This document shows, in pieces, positions 26,107-34,736 of a stretch of DNA of 64,000 nucleotides. Made by a program: the position numbers and the translations under genes. The DNA is taken from assembly GCF_042678945.1 (NCBI RefSeq), contig NZ_JBHTLM010000016.1:1-64000 (forward strand), given 5' to 3'. The notes below the pieces were generated by a model. It was not told the origin of the DNA. It did not search any database and saw only the letters and a list, made by a program, of their open reading frames with translations. Source of the DNA: Fontibacillus puldeungensis (GTDB taxonomy: Bacteria > Bacillota > Bacilli > Paenibacillales > Paenibacillaceae). Position 1 is the first letter of the stretch. Each line of letters starts with the position of its first letter.

Positions 26107-26820
26107 ATGTTAACCCAACAAAAAGTAGTGATTATCGGCGGAAGTTCCGGCATTGGTCTGGAAACAGCCAAACAAGTGATCGAGCTCGGAGGGAATGTCG
26201 TCATCGCAAGCCGTTCGGAGGACAAATTGAACCGGGCCAAGGAAACTCTAGGAGACCAAGCAGTAGCTTATCAGCTGGATACTACAGATGAACGGCAAGT
26301 ACAGTCCTTTTTTCAACAAATTGGAGAGTTTGACCATCTAGTCGTCAGTGCCGCGGAGACATCCGGAGGAGCATTTCTTCAGATGGACTCTGCCCAAGCC
26401 CGCCAGTTGTTCGAAAACAAGTTTTGGGGACAATATTATGCTGCAAAATACGGGGCTCCAAACCTCAGAAAAAATGGATCCATCACTCTTTTCTCTGGCG
26501 TGGTTGCCTTCAAAAACATGATAGGCTCTTCCGCGCTTGGTGCGGCCAACGCCGCCGTTACCAATCTGGGCCGAACTTTGGCTTTAGAGCTCGCCCCCAT
26601 TCGGGTGAATGTTGTCTCACCAGGCATCATCGACACCCCGTCCCGCAGTAAAATGCCAGAAGACGCTCGCAATCATTTCTATCAGGAAGTGGCAGCCAAG
26701 CTTCCCGTCAAGCGGGTCGGAAAGGCCCAGGATGTCGCTCAAGCCGTCATCTATTTGCTTCAAAACGGCTTTGTCACCGGAACGGCCCTTCATGTGGAAG
26801 GCGGACATATTCTCACCTAA
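26107..26820 (+). CDS. Short-chain dehydrogenase/reductase-like protein lacking YxxxK
   Basis: A 237-residue Rossmann protein of the SDR superfamily with the cofactor loop GGSSGIG (about residues 11-17) and a C-terminal VTGTALHVEGGHIL. The normal catalytic Tyr-x-x-x-Lys is not present: the aligned stretch reads SALGAANAAVTNLGRTLALELAP, with Leu and Asn in those places. It may belong to an SDR subgroup that lost or altered catalysis, or use another mechanism. AGGAGG precedes the ATG. It is the third gene of the HxlR-controlled operon, followed by a strong terminator. Confidence 0.82.
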   Translation: MLTQQKVVIIGGSSGIGLETAKQVIELGGNVVIASRSEDKLNRAKETLGDQAVAYQLDTTDERQVQSFFQQIGEFDHLVVSAAETSGGAFLQMDSAQARQLFENKFWGQYYAAKYGAPNLRKNGSITLFSGVVAFKNMIGSSALGAANAAVTNLGRTLALELAPIRVNVVSPGIIDTPSRSKMPEDARNHFYQEVAAKLPVKRVGKAQDVAQAVIYLLQNGFVTGTALHVEGGHILT

Positions 26821-26863
26821 TCTTCTTTCCTGGAAATCAACATGATCAACAAAGAACGCAGGC

Positions 26864-26913
26864 AAAAAAGCGCAAGTCTAAGGGTTTGAACCCTTGCGAC
26901 TTGCGCTTTTTTT
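26864..26913. terminator. Bidirectional terminator after the SDR gene
   Basis: Nested stem formed by AAAAAAGCGCAAGTC and GACTTGCGCTTTTTTT around an inner AAGGGTTTGAACCCTT hairpin. Flanking runs of A and T let it act on both strands, ending the SDR operon on the plus strand and the potassium importer on the minus strand. Confidence 0.88.
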
Positions 26914-28752
26914 CTATTTATTCAAATGGAACGGGATCGTCGAAATCACGATATCTTTCCGGAACAGCAGCATTGTACGGATGACGACAGCGGTCTGATT
27001 GTGAAGCAGCGCATGCCACCATCTTTTTACGATAAATTGCGGGATTAGGATTGTAATCATGCCGCCTGGTTCTTTCTTATCGATGTTGTCGATATATTTC
27101 ATCAGCGGCCACAATACGGTCCGGTAAGGCGATCGAAGAATAACGAGCGGGACGCTGGGGTTCCATTTCTCCCACTTTTCTCTCAGTAAAGCAGCCTGTT
27201 TGTCATCGCTGTTTACAGATATGGCTACTACATCATCCGAAATACCTCTCGCATAGGATACCGATTGAGCAACCACCTTGCTGATTCCCGAAATTGGAAT
27301 AATGACTTTGGTATGCATGGCTAAAGGCTGCACACTATAATCGACCTGAAGCTGTTTGGCAATCGCACTGTAATGACGATGGATTGCATAAAACAGCAAT
27401 ACCAGCAGCGGAATGGCCAAGGTAACCATCCAGGCGCCCTCAGTAAACTTAGCGATAACCGTAATGACCAATACGGCTCCGGTCACCAGTGTTCCAATAC
27501 CAGTAACGATTACCGTCCACTTCGTGCTAGGAATTTCTTTCTTGAGAAAAGCCCGTACCATACCAAATTGGGCAATGGTAAAGGAGAGGAATACGCCTAC
27601 CGCATACAGTGGAATCATATCATGGGTATTAGCTTGATAGATCACAATGACCAGAACGGCCATCGTACTAAGCAGGAATATCCCGTTCGAAAAAACGAGC
27701 CGTGCTCCCCGAAGTGCAAGCGACCGCGGCAAAAACTTGTCTTGTGCGATAATCGAGGTGAGCTGCGGAAAGCCGGCAAAACTCGTATTCGCAGCCAAAA
27801 ACAAGATGAGCGTTGTAGCGATCTGAACCAAATAATAAATCGGCCCGCGGCCCATTACATGTTCCGTTAGCTGAGACAGAATCGTCTGGTGCTCCATCGG
27901 AGCAATGCCAAACGCAAACGTCAGCAGCGTAATTCCCATAAACATCGTGCCCAAAATGACAGCCATCCAAATCATCGTGATCCCGGCATTGCGAGTTGAG
28001 GGTGAGCGAAAAGACGGAACTCCGTTGCTAATCGCTTCTACGCCGGTTAAAGCAGAGCACCCTGAAGCAAAAGCACGAAGAACAAGCAGGATCATCGCGA
28101 AAGTGCCTATATGGGTTGAACCTGATTGGGCTGAAGAGATCGATGCCGTGTGATACCCCTGCCAACCCTCATGCAAAACTTGAAAGCCTCCGACGACGAG
28201 AACGAGCAGAACAGAAAATATAAATAAATAAGTTGGATAAGCAAATACGGTGGCCGATTCGCGAATGCCGCGTAAATTAAGTACCATTAATATAAGCGTT
28301 AGAACAACAGCGATTTCTACCTTCCAATGGATCAGTGAAGGAAATGCGGCTACCAATGCCGCAACCCCGGAGCTGATACTAACGGCTACCGTCAGAACAT
28401 AGTCGATCATCAGCGCTGCGCCGGAAACAAGGCTCGAAGGCGTATTCAAATGCTCTTTAGCAACGACATACGCTCCCCCGCCGGATGGAAACGAATGAAC
28501 AATCTGACGATATGATAACGTGACAACTAACAGCAGCAATAGAATGCAAAGGCCGATCGGTACGGAATACGTAAGTGCAGATACACCTATCAAAGCGAGC
28601 ACCAGCAAAATTTCTTCCGTTGCATAAGCCACAGAGGAAAGCGCATCCGATGAGAAAATAGCTAGTGCTTTCCACTTCGGCAATCGCTCCTGGGTCAGCT
28701 GTTTCGTACGAAGCGGAGAACCGATCAACCAGCGTTTTATGGAATTCATCAT
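26914..28752 (-). CDS. KimA-type potassium importer, APC superfamily (diverged paralogue)
   Basis: A 612-residue APC-superfamily transporter like Bacillus KimA, a high-affinity potassium importer. It has about twelve membrane segments, beginning after the conserved WKALAIFSSDALSSVAYATEEILL, with FPSGGGAYVVAKEHL and SGCSALTGVEAISNGVPSF, and a cytoplasmic C-terminal domain of about 150 residues. It is less similar to KimA than the copy at 35217, for example in the segment around residues 75-110. A c-di-AMP riboswitch with terminator precedes it, so expression should stop when c-di-AMP (hence potassium) is high. Potassium as substrate follows from the family and the riboswitch. Confidence 0.87.
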   Translation of the reverse strand: MMNSIKRWLIGSPLRTKQLTQERLPKWKALAIFSSDALSSVAYATEEILLVLALIGVSALTYSVPIGLCILLLLLVVTLSYRQIVHSFPSGGGAYVVAKEHLNTPSSLVSGAALMIDYVLTVAVSISSGVAALVAAFPSLIHWKVEIAVVLTLILMVLNLRGIRESATVFAYPTYLFIFSVLLVLVVGGFQVLHEGWQGYHTASISSAQSGSTHIGTFAMILLVLRAFASGCSALTGVEAISNGVPSFRSPSTRNAGITMIWMAVILGTMFMGITLLTFAFGIAPMEHQTILSQLTEHVMGRGPIYYLVQIATTLILFLAANTSFAGFPQLTSIIAQDKFLPRSLALRGARLVFSNGIFLLSTMAVLVIVIYQANTHDMIPLYAVGVFLSFTIAQFGMVRAFLKKEIPSTKWTVIVTGIGTLVTGAVLVITVIAKFTEGAWMVTLAIPLLVLLFYAIHRHYSAIAKQLQVDYSVQPLAMHTKVIIPISGISKVVAQSVSYARGISDDVVAISVNSDDKQAALLREKWEKWNPSVPLVILRSPYRTVLWPLMKYIDNIDKKEPGGMITILIPQFIVKRWWHALLHNQTAVVIRTMLLFRKDIVISTIPFHLNK

Positions 28753-28814
28753 AGGTAGTACACCTTGCCTTCTCTTTCTTAAATGTAGGAAACTTTCTGA
28801 AAAAAATTACAAAA

Positions 28815-28849
28815 AAGGCCGCAGGAAAGTGGGAACTTCCCGCGGCCTT
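28815..28849 (-). terminator. Expression-platform terminator of riboswitch 1
   Basis: AAGGCCGC (28815-28822) and GCGGCCTT (28842-28849) form a GC-rich stem followed on the minus strand by T6 and more T-rich sequence. It lies between the c-di-AMP aptamer and the importer start, the expected place for premature termination. Confidence 0.85.
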
Positions 28850-28884
28850 CTCTTAATCAAGAGACGGTAACGTTAATTCCTTCT

Positions 28885-29032
28885 TTCGGACGCTTACGAG
28901 GTTAGCTGACGGATTCGGGCACGAAAGCAGCCCTACGCTTTGGTGTGCAAAGCGATTCACCCCTGAAGGCAAGCGGTCGGCTTGGCCTTCCTGGTTTCCC
29001 CGTTTCTGGTTACAGAATTCAGCGATAAAGGG
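28885..29032 (-). promoter_or_regulatory. ydaO/yuaA-type c-di-AMP riboswitch 1
   Basis: Read on the minus strand, the segment opens with ATCGCTGAATTCTGTAACC, continues through CGGGGAAACCAGG and CAGGGGTGAATCGC, and closes with CCGTCAGCTAACCTCGTAAGCG, the conserved core elements of the ydaO c-di-AMP riboswitch in their usual order. A terminator and then the KimA-type gene follow, matching known genomic context. Binding of c-di-AMP would favour termination. Confidence 0.93.
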
Positions 29033-29215
29033 TTGATATTTAATTCACTTCATGAATAATACTCTTGACGAAAACCGGAGTAAAGGTTGAAAAATAGGTA
29101 ATAATCCACGCAGTTCCGTCGTTTCATGTAAACGAAGCGCTTACAACGACAACGATCTTTTGTTACCTCATATTTACTGGCCTTATCGTTTATAAGGAGA
29201 CTTTTACCTTGTGCC

Positions 29216-29263
29216 AAAAAAAGAAAGGCTGTCCAATGTCATTTTGCATGGCACCGAACAGCC
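29216..29263 (-). terminator. Terminator after the BceB-type permease
   Basis: GGCTGT (29227-29232) pairs with ACAGCC (29258-29263), with partial pairing inside, followed on the minus strand by TTTCTTTTTTT (29226-29216). It lies 30 bp beyond the permease stop codon. The remaining 180 bp up to riboswitch 1 should hold the riboswitch promoter; I see no gene there. Confidence 0.75.
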
Positions 29264-29290
29264 CGAGATCTGAAGAACTAAAGTTATATA

Positions 29291-31228
29291 TTATAGCGAT
29301 TCTTTAATAACACGTTTGTAGAACAAGACAGATAACAACCCGAAAATCGAATACAAGGCCGTATACACCAGCATAACGATAAACATAGGGGCCCAAAGCT
29401 CCGATCCGAATAGGAACCAGCCCGATTTGACGGCAAAGTAACTATGGGAGAGACCAACAACGAGGGGAATGCCGAAGTTGAACACCTGCTTAAATTGCAC
29501 GCCGCGGATTAAGTTGCCCTGTGTAAAGCCGAGCTTCCGAAGGATCGTATAGCTTGGCTTTTCCTCCTCCCCTTCGTCCATTTGTTTGAAATACAATATA
29601 CACCCTGAGGTAATGAGAAAGGTCAACCCGAGGAAACCGACGACAAACATAATCATGCCCATCATCTGCTTCTGACCGGAAATAATGTCCGATTGGGAAG
29701 TATATCCTCCCTTCTGCTCAAAATTCATGTCTTTATATATTTGGTTAGCATGTTCAAGCATGTTTGAGTCCACAATATCTATCCCGACATAAGAATGAGA
29801 ATTCTGTTGGATATCCGGATCCTTATCTTTGGCCAACTGTTCGAATACCTTCTCATCGACAATCGCCGTCAGCAGTCCGCCTGAAAAATACGAGGAGACC
29901 ACGGGATCCTTGCTTAAACCGATCAAACGTTGCTCTATGGACTCATGCTTACCCTTAAGCTCCACTTCCCCCGTGCTTTTCAGAGACTTGAGCATCTTCA
30001 CCGCATCGCTATATCCGGTAAATTTGGTCTCATCCGGCGACACGTCTACACCCTCAACCGATTTCTCGCTAACGACCGGCATAGTCATGATTCCCTTGCT
30101 TTTTCCAATTTTGTCTACATCGGCGATATGAGAAAAATCGGCTTTCACCATGATGACGTCTCTGCGCGTCTGTTTATACACAATGTTTTTCTTCTGAAGG
30201 GCCTTGGTAAATTTCGTGATATCCTCATCTTCAAGCAGCGAGAAATGATTCGGCACAATTTCCTTGGCCGACTTGTCTACCGAATAATAAGCAATGTAGC
30301 TTAAGGAAAGCAAGCCGATCGCCAGCGCCGATACGGTGGTAATGATCGTTAACAGCAGAGCGTTCGATTTCATCCGAAACATGATCGATGACAGCGAAAG
30401 CACCTCGTTCAGCGACAAATAACCGCCTTTGCTTTTGCGAATCGCATTAAAAATCAAGCTGACTGAGCCTTTATAGAACAGATAGGTTCCGAGAATAACC
30501 GACCCTAGAATCATAGACATCACGAGAAAAAGCTCCTCGGTCTTTACAAATTGCCCCCCGAACAGCTTGGTGGACAAATAATAGCCGAACAGGATGAGAA
30601 CGATCCCGAACAGACCCATAACAATTTCGACGACAGGCATCTTCCGGATTTTATTCTCAGTCGATGAGGTCACCCGGAATAGGGACAGGATCGTCTGTCT
30701 CTTGATAAACGTGTAGTTCATCAGCATAATAAGCAAGTAAACCGCCGCAAAAACGATCACAGTCTGAAGCAAAGCTCGTGTTGAAAAGTTTAAAGAGGCC
30801 TGGGCATCCACGTCCATCACTTTAAACAGAATCATCAGAAGCAACCGTGAGCAGGAAAAACCAACGAAGATGCCGACCAGCATCGAACCAAAGTACAATA
30901 TTAGATTTTCGCTGCTTAAAATCCGAAAAATCTTACCTTTGGTCAAGCCGATCAATTGAAACAGTCCGATTTCCTTACTGCGCCGCTTAATAAAAATATT
31001 GTTAGCGTACAGCAGGAAGATCGCAACAATTACTACCAGCAGTACGGAAGCGGTAGCCATACCGGCCGCACCTTTCACCGAGCCCTTGATCTCATCCATC
31101 GCCGGATCATACTGCAGTGTAACAAAAGCAAAGTATAAAGCGACACTGAAGATCAGTGCAAAGACGTATAAGTAGTAGTTTTTAATATTTTTCTTCAAAT
31201 TGCGAAGGATCAGGTAGTTAATATTCAT
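29291..31228 (-). CDS. bceB: BceB-type ABC transporter permease (peptide antibiotic resistance)
   Basis: A 645-residue FtsX-like permease of the BceB/YxdM type. Ten membrane helices are expected; I see four within the first 260 residues, a large extracellular domain (about 330-510) between the seventh and eighth, and the final three near the end. The N-terminal NINYLILRNLKKNIKNYYLYVFALIFSV and RRSKEIGLFQLIGLTKGKIFRIL are typical. These exporters free lipid II-cycle intermediates from antimicrobial peptides and signal to the partner kinase. The gene overlaps the ATPase gene by 4 bp. Closest characterised relatives would be the bacitracin/LL-37 type modules; the actual drug is unknown. Confidence 0.9.
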   Translation of the reverse strand: MNINYLILRNLKKNIKNYYLYVFALIFSVALYFAFVTLQYDPAMDEIKGSVKGAAGMATASVLLVVIVAIFLLYANNIFIKRRSKEIGLFQLIGLTKGKIFRILSSENLILYFGSMLVGIFVGFSCSRLLLMILFKVMDVDAQASLNFSTRALLQTVIVFAAVYLLIMLMNYTFIKRQTILSLFRVTSSTENKIRKMPVVEIVMGLFGIVLILFGYYLSTKLFGGQFVKTEELFLVMSMILGSVILGTYLFYKGSVSLIFNAIRKSKGGYLSLNEVLSLSSIMFRMKSNALLLTIITTVSALAIGLLSLSYIAYYSVDKSAKEIVPNHFSLLEDEDITKFTKALQKKNIVYKQTRRDVIMVKADFSHIADVDKIGKSKGIMTMPVVSEKSVEGVDVSPDETKFTGYSDAVKMLKSLKSTGEVELKGKHESIEQRLIGLSKDPVVSSYFSGGLLTAIVDEKVFEQLAKDKDPDIQQNSHSYVGIDIVDSNMLEHANQIYKDMNFEQKGGYTSQSDIISGQKQMMGMIMFVVGFLGLTFLITSGCILYFKQMDEGEEEKPSYTILRKLGFTQGNLIRGVQFKQVFNFGIPLVVGLSHSYFAVKSGWFLFGSELWAPMFIVMLVYTALYSIFGLLSVLFYKRVIKESL

Positions 31229-31989
31229 TCCTGGACACCACCCAGCACGCCTTGGGTTTTCATGATGTCGTTAAAGAAGGCTTGTCTGGTTTCCTCGCCT
31301 TTATTGAGCTGCGTGAAAATCTGTCCGTCCTTGATAAAAACCACTCTGCTGCAATAGCTGGCGGCCACCGGATCATGCGTTACCATGATGATCGTTGACG
31401 AGATCTTCCGGTTCAGTTCACTTAGTTTGTTCAGCAAATCGGAGGCCGATTTTGAATCCAGCGCCCCCGTCGGCTCATCTGCAAAAATGATGCTGGGGTC
31501 ATGTATGAAAGCACGCGCGGCTGATGTCCGCTGCTTTTGTCCCCCGGAAATCTCATTCGGATACTTATCTTTGATATCAAAGATACCCAGCTCCATCGCC
31601 ACCAATTGAAACTTCTGATTGGCTTCTTTCTTGGAAACCTTTTTGATGGAGAGCGGCAGCAGGACATTTTCCTTCACCGTCAGCGTGTCAAGCAGATTAT
31701 ATTCCTGAAAAATAAAGCCTAAATGGTGCTTCCGGAATTCAGCGAGTTCCTTCTCCTTCAGACCGGTAAATTCTTTGCCTTCGATCTTAATGCTGCCCAA
31801 GCTGACTTTATCGATCGAGGAGAGTACGTTCAGCAGCGTCGTTTTCCCGGAGCCGGAGGCGCCCATAATACTGACGAATTCGCCTTTTTCCACCCGAAGG
31901 TCGATCCCTTTGAGCACTTCCTGTCTATTGAATTTGTTGCCATAGCTTTTATGAATTTGACTAGCTTCGAGTATAGCCAATTTTCTCAC
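31225..31989 (-). CDS. bceA: BceA-type ABC transporter ATPase
   Basis: A 254-residue ABC ATPase of the MacB/BceA class. Walker A is GASGSGKTT (about 43-51), the Q-loop lies in FIFQEYNLLD, the signature reads ISGGQ (about 147-151, in place of the usual LSGGQ) and Walker B is IIFADEPTGALD. It drives the BceB-type permease encoded next with a 4-bp overlap. The promoter region immediately upstream contains a BceR-box-like palindrome, fitting induction by the neighbouring two-component pair when peptide antibiotics are present. Confidence 0.93.
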   Translation of the reverse strand: MRKLAILEASQIHKSYGNKFNRQEVLKGIDLRVEKGEFVSIMGASGSGKTTLLNVLSSIDKVSLGSIKIEGKEFTGLKEKELAEFRKHHLGFIFQEYNLLDTLTVKENVLLPLSIKKVSKKEANQKFQLVAMELGIFDIKDKYPNEISGGQKQRTSAARAFIHDPSIIFADEPTGALDSKSASDLLNKLSELNRKISSTIIMVTHDPVAASYCSRVVFIKDGQIFTQLNKGEETRQAFFNDIMKTQGVLGGVQE

Positions 31990-32060
31990 TCCTTTAGGTT
32001 ATGCTCCTATCATAAACGAGGCGGCGCGCCTTTTCCTTCGATTCGCCGAACAAACATAAG

Positions 32061-32088
32061 AAGCATGTGACAATGTTGTCACATGCTT
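32061..32088 (-). promoter_or_regulatory. BceR-box-like palindrome upstream of the BceA gene
   Basis: A 28-bp near-perfect inverted repeat with arms AAGCATGTGACAA and TTGTCACATGCTT and a 2-nt centre. Its core TGACA-ATGT-TGTCA fits the TNACA-N4-TGTNA pattern recognised by BceR-type regulators. It overlaps the last codons of the kinase gene and lies about 55-60 bp upstream of a candidate -10 TATGAT (32014-32009). It could also fold as an RNA hairpin at the end of the kinase message. Confidence 0.65.
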
Positions 32089-33086
32089 CCCGTAATGCGG
32101 ACGAAATCATTGCTTTTCGGAAAAATTAACGTGAAGGTTGTACCCACGCTGGGCTTGGATTCCACCTCAATGCATATGGACAAGGAATCGGCCACCTTTT
32201 TAGTCAAGTAGAGACCCATGCCGGTAGCGGCAGAATCCTTATGTAGCGTCGTAGACGTAAAGCCTTTGTCAAAAATCCGGGACAAATCCTTCGGATCAAT
32301 CCCCCTTCCAAAGTCCTGAACGCTAAGCCACGCCTGCCCGTTCCTTTCGCCGCTTTCGATCATAATATCGGACGCACTGCTGTATTTTACGGCGTTCGTC
32401 AGCAGCTGCCTGAGAATGAAACCGAGCCATTTCGCGTCCGTGAGCACCTCTTTGATAGGGAGGTTGACCTCAAAGCCAATGCCTTTGTGTATACACCAGG
32501 ATCTGAGCGCTTTGATCTCCTTGTTCACGATAGGCTCAAGCTCAGTCATCTCGATAAACAAGTCATTTTCAATATACGGAATCCGCCTTTGATGCAGCTG
32601 CTGATCCAGCAGCAAATGAATCCGGAGCCATTCGTACATAAGCTGTGACTTCAGCGTTTCATCGCCCAGCCGATCGATCATGAGCTGCATCGTCGTCAGC
32701 GGTGTCTTCACCTCGTGAATCCAAGACATCAGGTCGTCTTTTTCCTCTTCAATCCGGGCCAAATGCAGGGAGGATTCCCGCTTGTACCTTCCCGTTTGCG
32801 TGTTCAGCATGTCCATCACAATCTCTTCAAACGGGCTTCCCGCGCTTGCTATGGAAGCGAGATCATAGGTATCGTCCCAGGAAAGCAGGCTCTTGTAAAA
32901 CCTCGTTTCCTTTTGGTACCGAACAAACAGGAACGCCGCAAAAAGAAGCGTCGACAAGAACACGATATATAAAAGTGCACCGAACGGAATCGAATTATCG
33001 ATGTAGGCGGTAAACAAAACCAGGAGCTGAAGAACTACAAAGAACAAAATCCAGCTTAGGCGTTCTCTCAAAAATTTGTAGATCAT
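32079..33086 (-). CDS. bceS: BceS-type intramembrane-sensing histidine kinase
   Basis: A 335-residue kinase with two N-terminal transmembrane helices (about 10-28 and 35-55) and almost no extracellular loop, the hallmark of BceS-like kinases that read transporter activity. H-box is SWIHEVKTPLTTMQ with H124; the ATPase domain has RQLLTNAVKYS and the G-box GMGLYLTKKVADSL. It overlaps the regulator gene by 4 bp. The 3' end overlaps the palindrome proposed as BceR site for the transporter operon. Confidence 0.92.
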   Translation of the reverse strand: MIYKFLRERLSWILFFVVLQLLVLFTAYIDNSIPFGALLYIVFLSTLLFAAFLFVRYQKETRFYKSLLSWDDTYDLASIASAGSPFEEIVMDMLNTQTGRYKRESSLHLARIEEEKDDLMSWIHEVKTPLTTMQLMIDRLGDETLKSQLMYEWLRIHLLLDQQLHQRRIPYIENDLFIEMTELEPIVNKEIKALRSWCIHKGIGFEVNLPIKEVLTDAKWLGFILRQLLTNAVKYSSASDIMIESGERNGQAWLSVQDFGRGIDPKDLSRIFDKGFTSTTLHKDSAATGMGLYLTKKVADSLSICIEVESKPSVGTTFTLIFPKSNDFVRITGSM

Positions 33087-33775
33087 ATGGCGTTAGCCTC
33101 TTCCGTAGCCATATAGCCTTGTCCGACCTTGGTTTCAATATAAGAACCGAGGCCGATGTTTTCCAGCTTTTTACGGAGCCGGTTGACGTTGACCGTCAAA
33201 GTGTTGTCGCTGACGAAGTGCTCGTTGTCCCACAGACTCTTCATCAGCTCCTCCCTGCTCACAATTTGATTTTTCCGTTCAATGAGCATTTTCAGGATAA
33301 ACATTTCATTTTTTGTGAGTTCAATCGTTCCGCTGTCGTTCGCAACGGTATTCTTCACATACTCGACGGTCGCCTCGCGCCATGTTCTAAGCTCCACCCG
33401 CTCCGTGTTGTAATTGTAAACCCGGCGGAGCGTTGCCTGAATCTTGGCGATCAGCACGTCAAAGTGGAACGGCTTCTGCACAAAATCGTCCGCTCCTAGT
33501 TGCATCGACATGATCATATCACTCGGGTGATCACGCGACGACAGGAAGATAATCGGCACATTGGAGTGGGAGCGAATCATTCTGCACCAATGAAAGCCGT
33601 CGTATTTGGGCAATTGTATATCGATTACGACCAAATCTGGCCTAATTTCTGTAAACTCCTGAAGCACTCTGCTGAAATCCTGTACTCCGTACACATCATA
33701 AGACCACTGGAGCAACCGGACCTTCACTTCATCAAACAAGGTCATATCGTCTTCGATCAGCATGATTTTAAACAA
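33083..33775 (-). CDS. bceR: BceR-type response regulator
   Basis: An OmpR-family regulator of about 230 residues. The receiver has MLIEDD, the acceptor Asp (D52) in VVIDIQLPKYDG and the Lys in FVQKPF; the winged helix contains LTKNEMFILKMLIERKNQIVSREELM and ETKVGQGYMA. The best start is TTG at 33775 (MFKIMLIEDD), with GGTGA 8 nt before it; upstream in-frame GTG codons would add up to 5 residues. It should activate the bceAB-type operon through the palindrome at 32061-32088. Confidence 0.91.
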   Translation of the reverse strand: MFKIMLIEDDMTLFDEVKVRLLQWSYDVYGVQDFSRVLQEFTEIRPDLVVIDIQLPKYDGFHWCRMIRSHSNVPIIFLSSRDHPSDMIMSMQLGADDFVQKPFHFDVLIAKIQATLRRVYNYNTERVELRTWREATVEYVKNTVANDSGTIELTKNEMFILKMLIERKNQIVSREELMKSLWDNEHFVSDNTLTVNVNRLRKKLENIGLGSYIETKVGQGYMATEEANAI

Positions 33776-33938
33776 GGGAAAAGTCACCACACTTTATGTA
33801 TTGGGTAATTTGCTTGTTGCGGTACACCTTCCCAGTGTATAAGAAAATAGGTGGATGTGCTATATAAACAGTTACTCACTTAGTAATGCACGAAGCACCG
33901 TAGCCCAGGATCTAACATTGCATTTTCGCCCTATAGAT

Positions 33939-34448
33939 TCACTTAATAAATGTACTCTTCACTCTATCCGACTTCAAAAAATAAGGAATCCAAATGGCGC
34001 ATGAAATTAACGATTTGACTAGGTTCCTCATGGCAGCTGTTCCACTCCCCGCTTCTCTAGCAAGAGGAATTTGAAATAGAAGCAGCGTATCTATGATTTC
34101 AGCCAGCAAGCTGACACTTAATAATACAATCATGAGACGTGGCAATGCTGATTTCTTTCTGTAAAGCATTATCAGTATGTATAGACTAAACAGGAGCAGC
34201 AAGGAGTTGCAAACCACTTCGAAAATAAGCGTAGGCCCCCATAATGGATGATAAAACATCGATTCTTCTGAGGTTAATACATTCCATGTTTCTGAAATAT
34301 AATCAGGCGATAAATATGCAAACAACTGAATGATTAAAGAGAGAATCGACGCGTATAGACTGATCTGCACGAGGATTAACCATCCTCCTAAACCCGAAAC
34401 ATCCAATGTTCGATAATCGATATTCTTTTTCTTGACTTCCGTCTCCAA
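33939..34448 (-). CDS. DUF2569-family membrane protein
   Basis: A 169-residue membrane protein with four hydrophobic segments (about 22-46, 72-94, 104-124 and 143-158). The pattern SGLGGWLILVQI at the start of the first helix and the C-terminal YFLKSDRVKSTFIK are typical of DUF2569, whose function is unknown. The start is TTG at 34448 with AAGGAAG upstream. It lies upstream of the Bce module, 150 bp away, in the same direction. Confidence 0.8.
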   Translation of the reverse strand: METEVKKKNIDYRTLDVSGLGGWLILVQISLYASILSLIIQLFAYLSPDYISETWNVLTSEESMFYHPLWGPTLIFEVVCNSLLLLFSLYILIMLYRKKSALPRLMIVLLSVSLLAEIIDTLLLFQIPLAREAGSGTAAMRNLVKSLISCAIWIPYFLKSDRVKSTFIK

Positions 34449-34736
34449 TTAACACACTTCCTTTGTTATTAAATAATTGGCCTGTCTTTTCTGCGGGGCA
34501 TCAGCAAGGCGTCCGCGGGGGCGTCGGAGAGGCGTTTAACGAACCGTATAAGCGTTATTTTGCTCAAAATGCTTTTCTGGCGGTGCTAACGAACTCAGAT
34601 AACGCTATTTCACATAATTTGCAGCCAAATAGCGTGAAAACGGTCAAATAGCGTGTCTCAGGTTCGTTAGATTTTCAAAACCCCGTTTTTCCTCCAAATA
34701 GCGCTTATTGGATTCGTTAGAGCAAACGCCGTAACC
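34449..34736. other. Gene-free stretch between DUF2569 gene and nmo remnant
   Basis: About 290 bp with no credible reading frame. Most of it is the cluster of 24-bp inverted repeats at 34537-34719. The first 80 bp are GC-rich and otherwise featureless. Confidence 0.6.
34537..34719. repeat. Cluster of four 24-bp repeats in inverted arrangement
   Basis: Four 24-bp copies of a unit TAACGAAYC-N6-AAGCGCTATTT (approximate): 34537-34560 and 34587-34610 in plus orientation, 34646-34669 and 34696-34719 in minus orientation. A fifth partial AAATAGCG lies at 34627. First pairs with fourth and second with third, so the whole can fold into a large cruciform. This resembles a REP or MITE-like dispersed element. 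Confidence 0.75.

Noticed and set aside
34537..34719. CRISPR array
   Set aside because: The repeats are in both orientations with irregular, non-spacer-like intervals and there are no cas genes.
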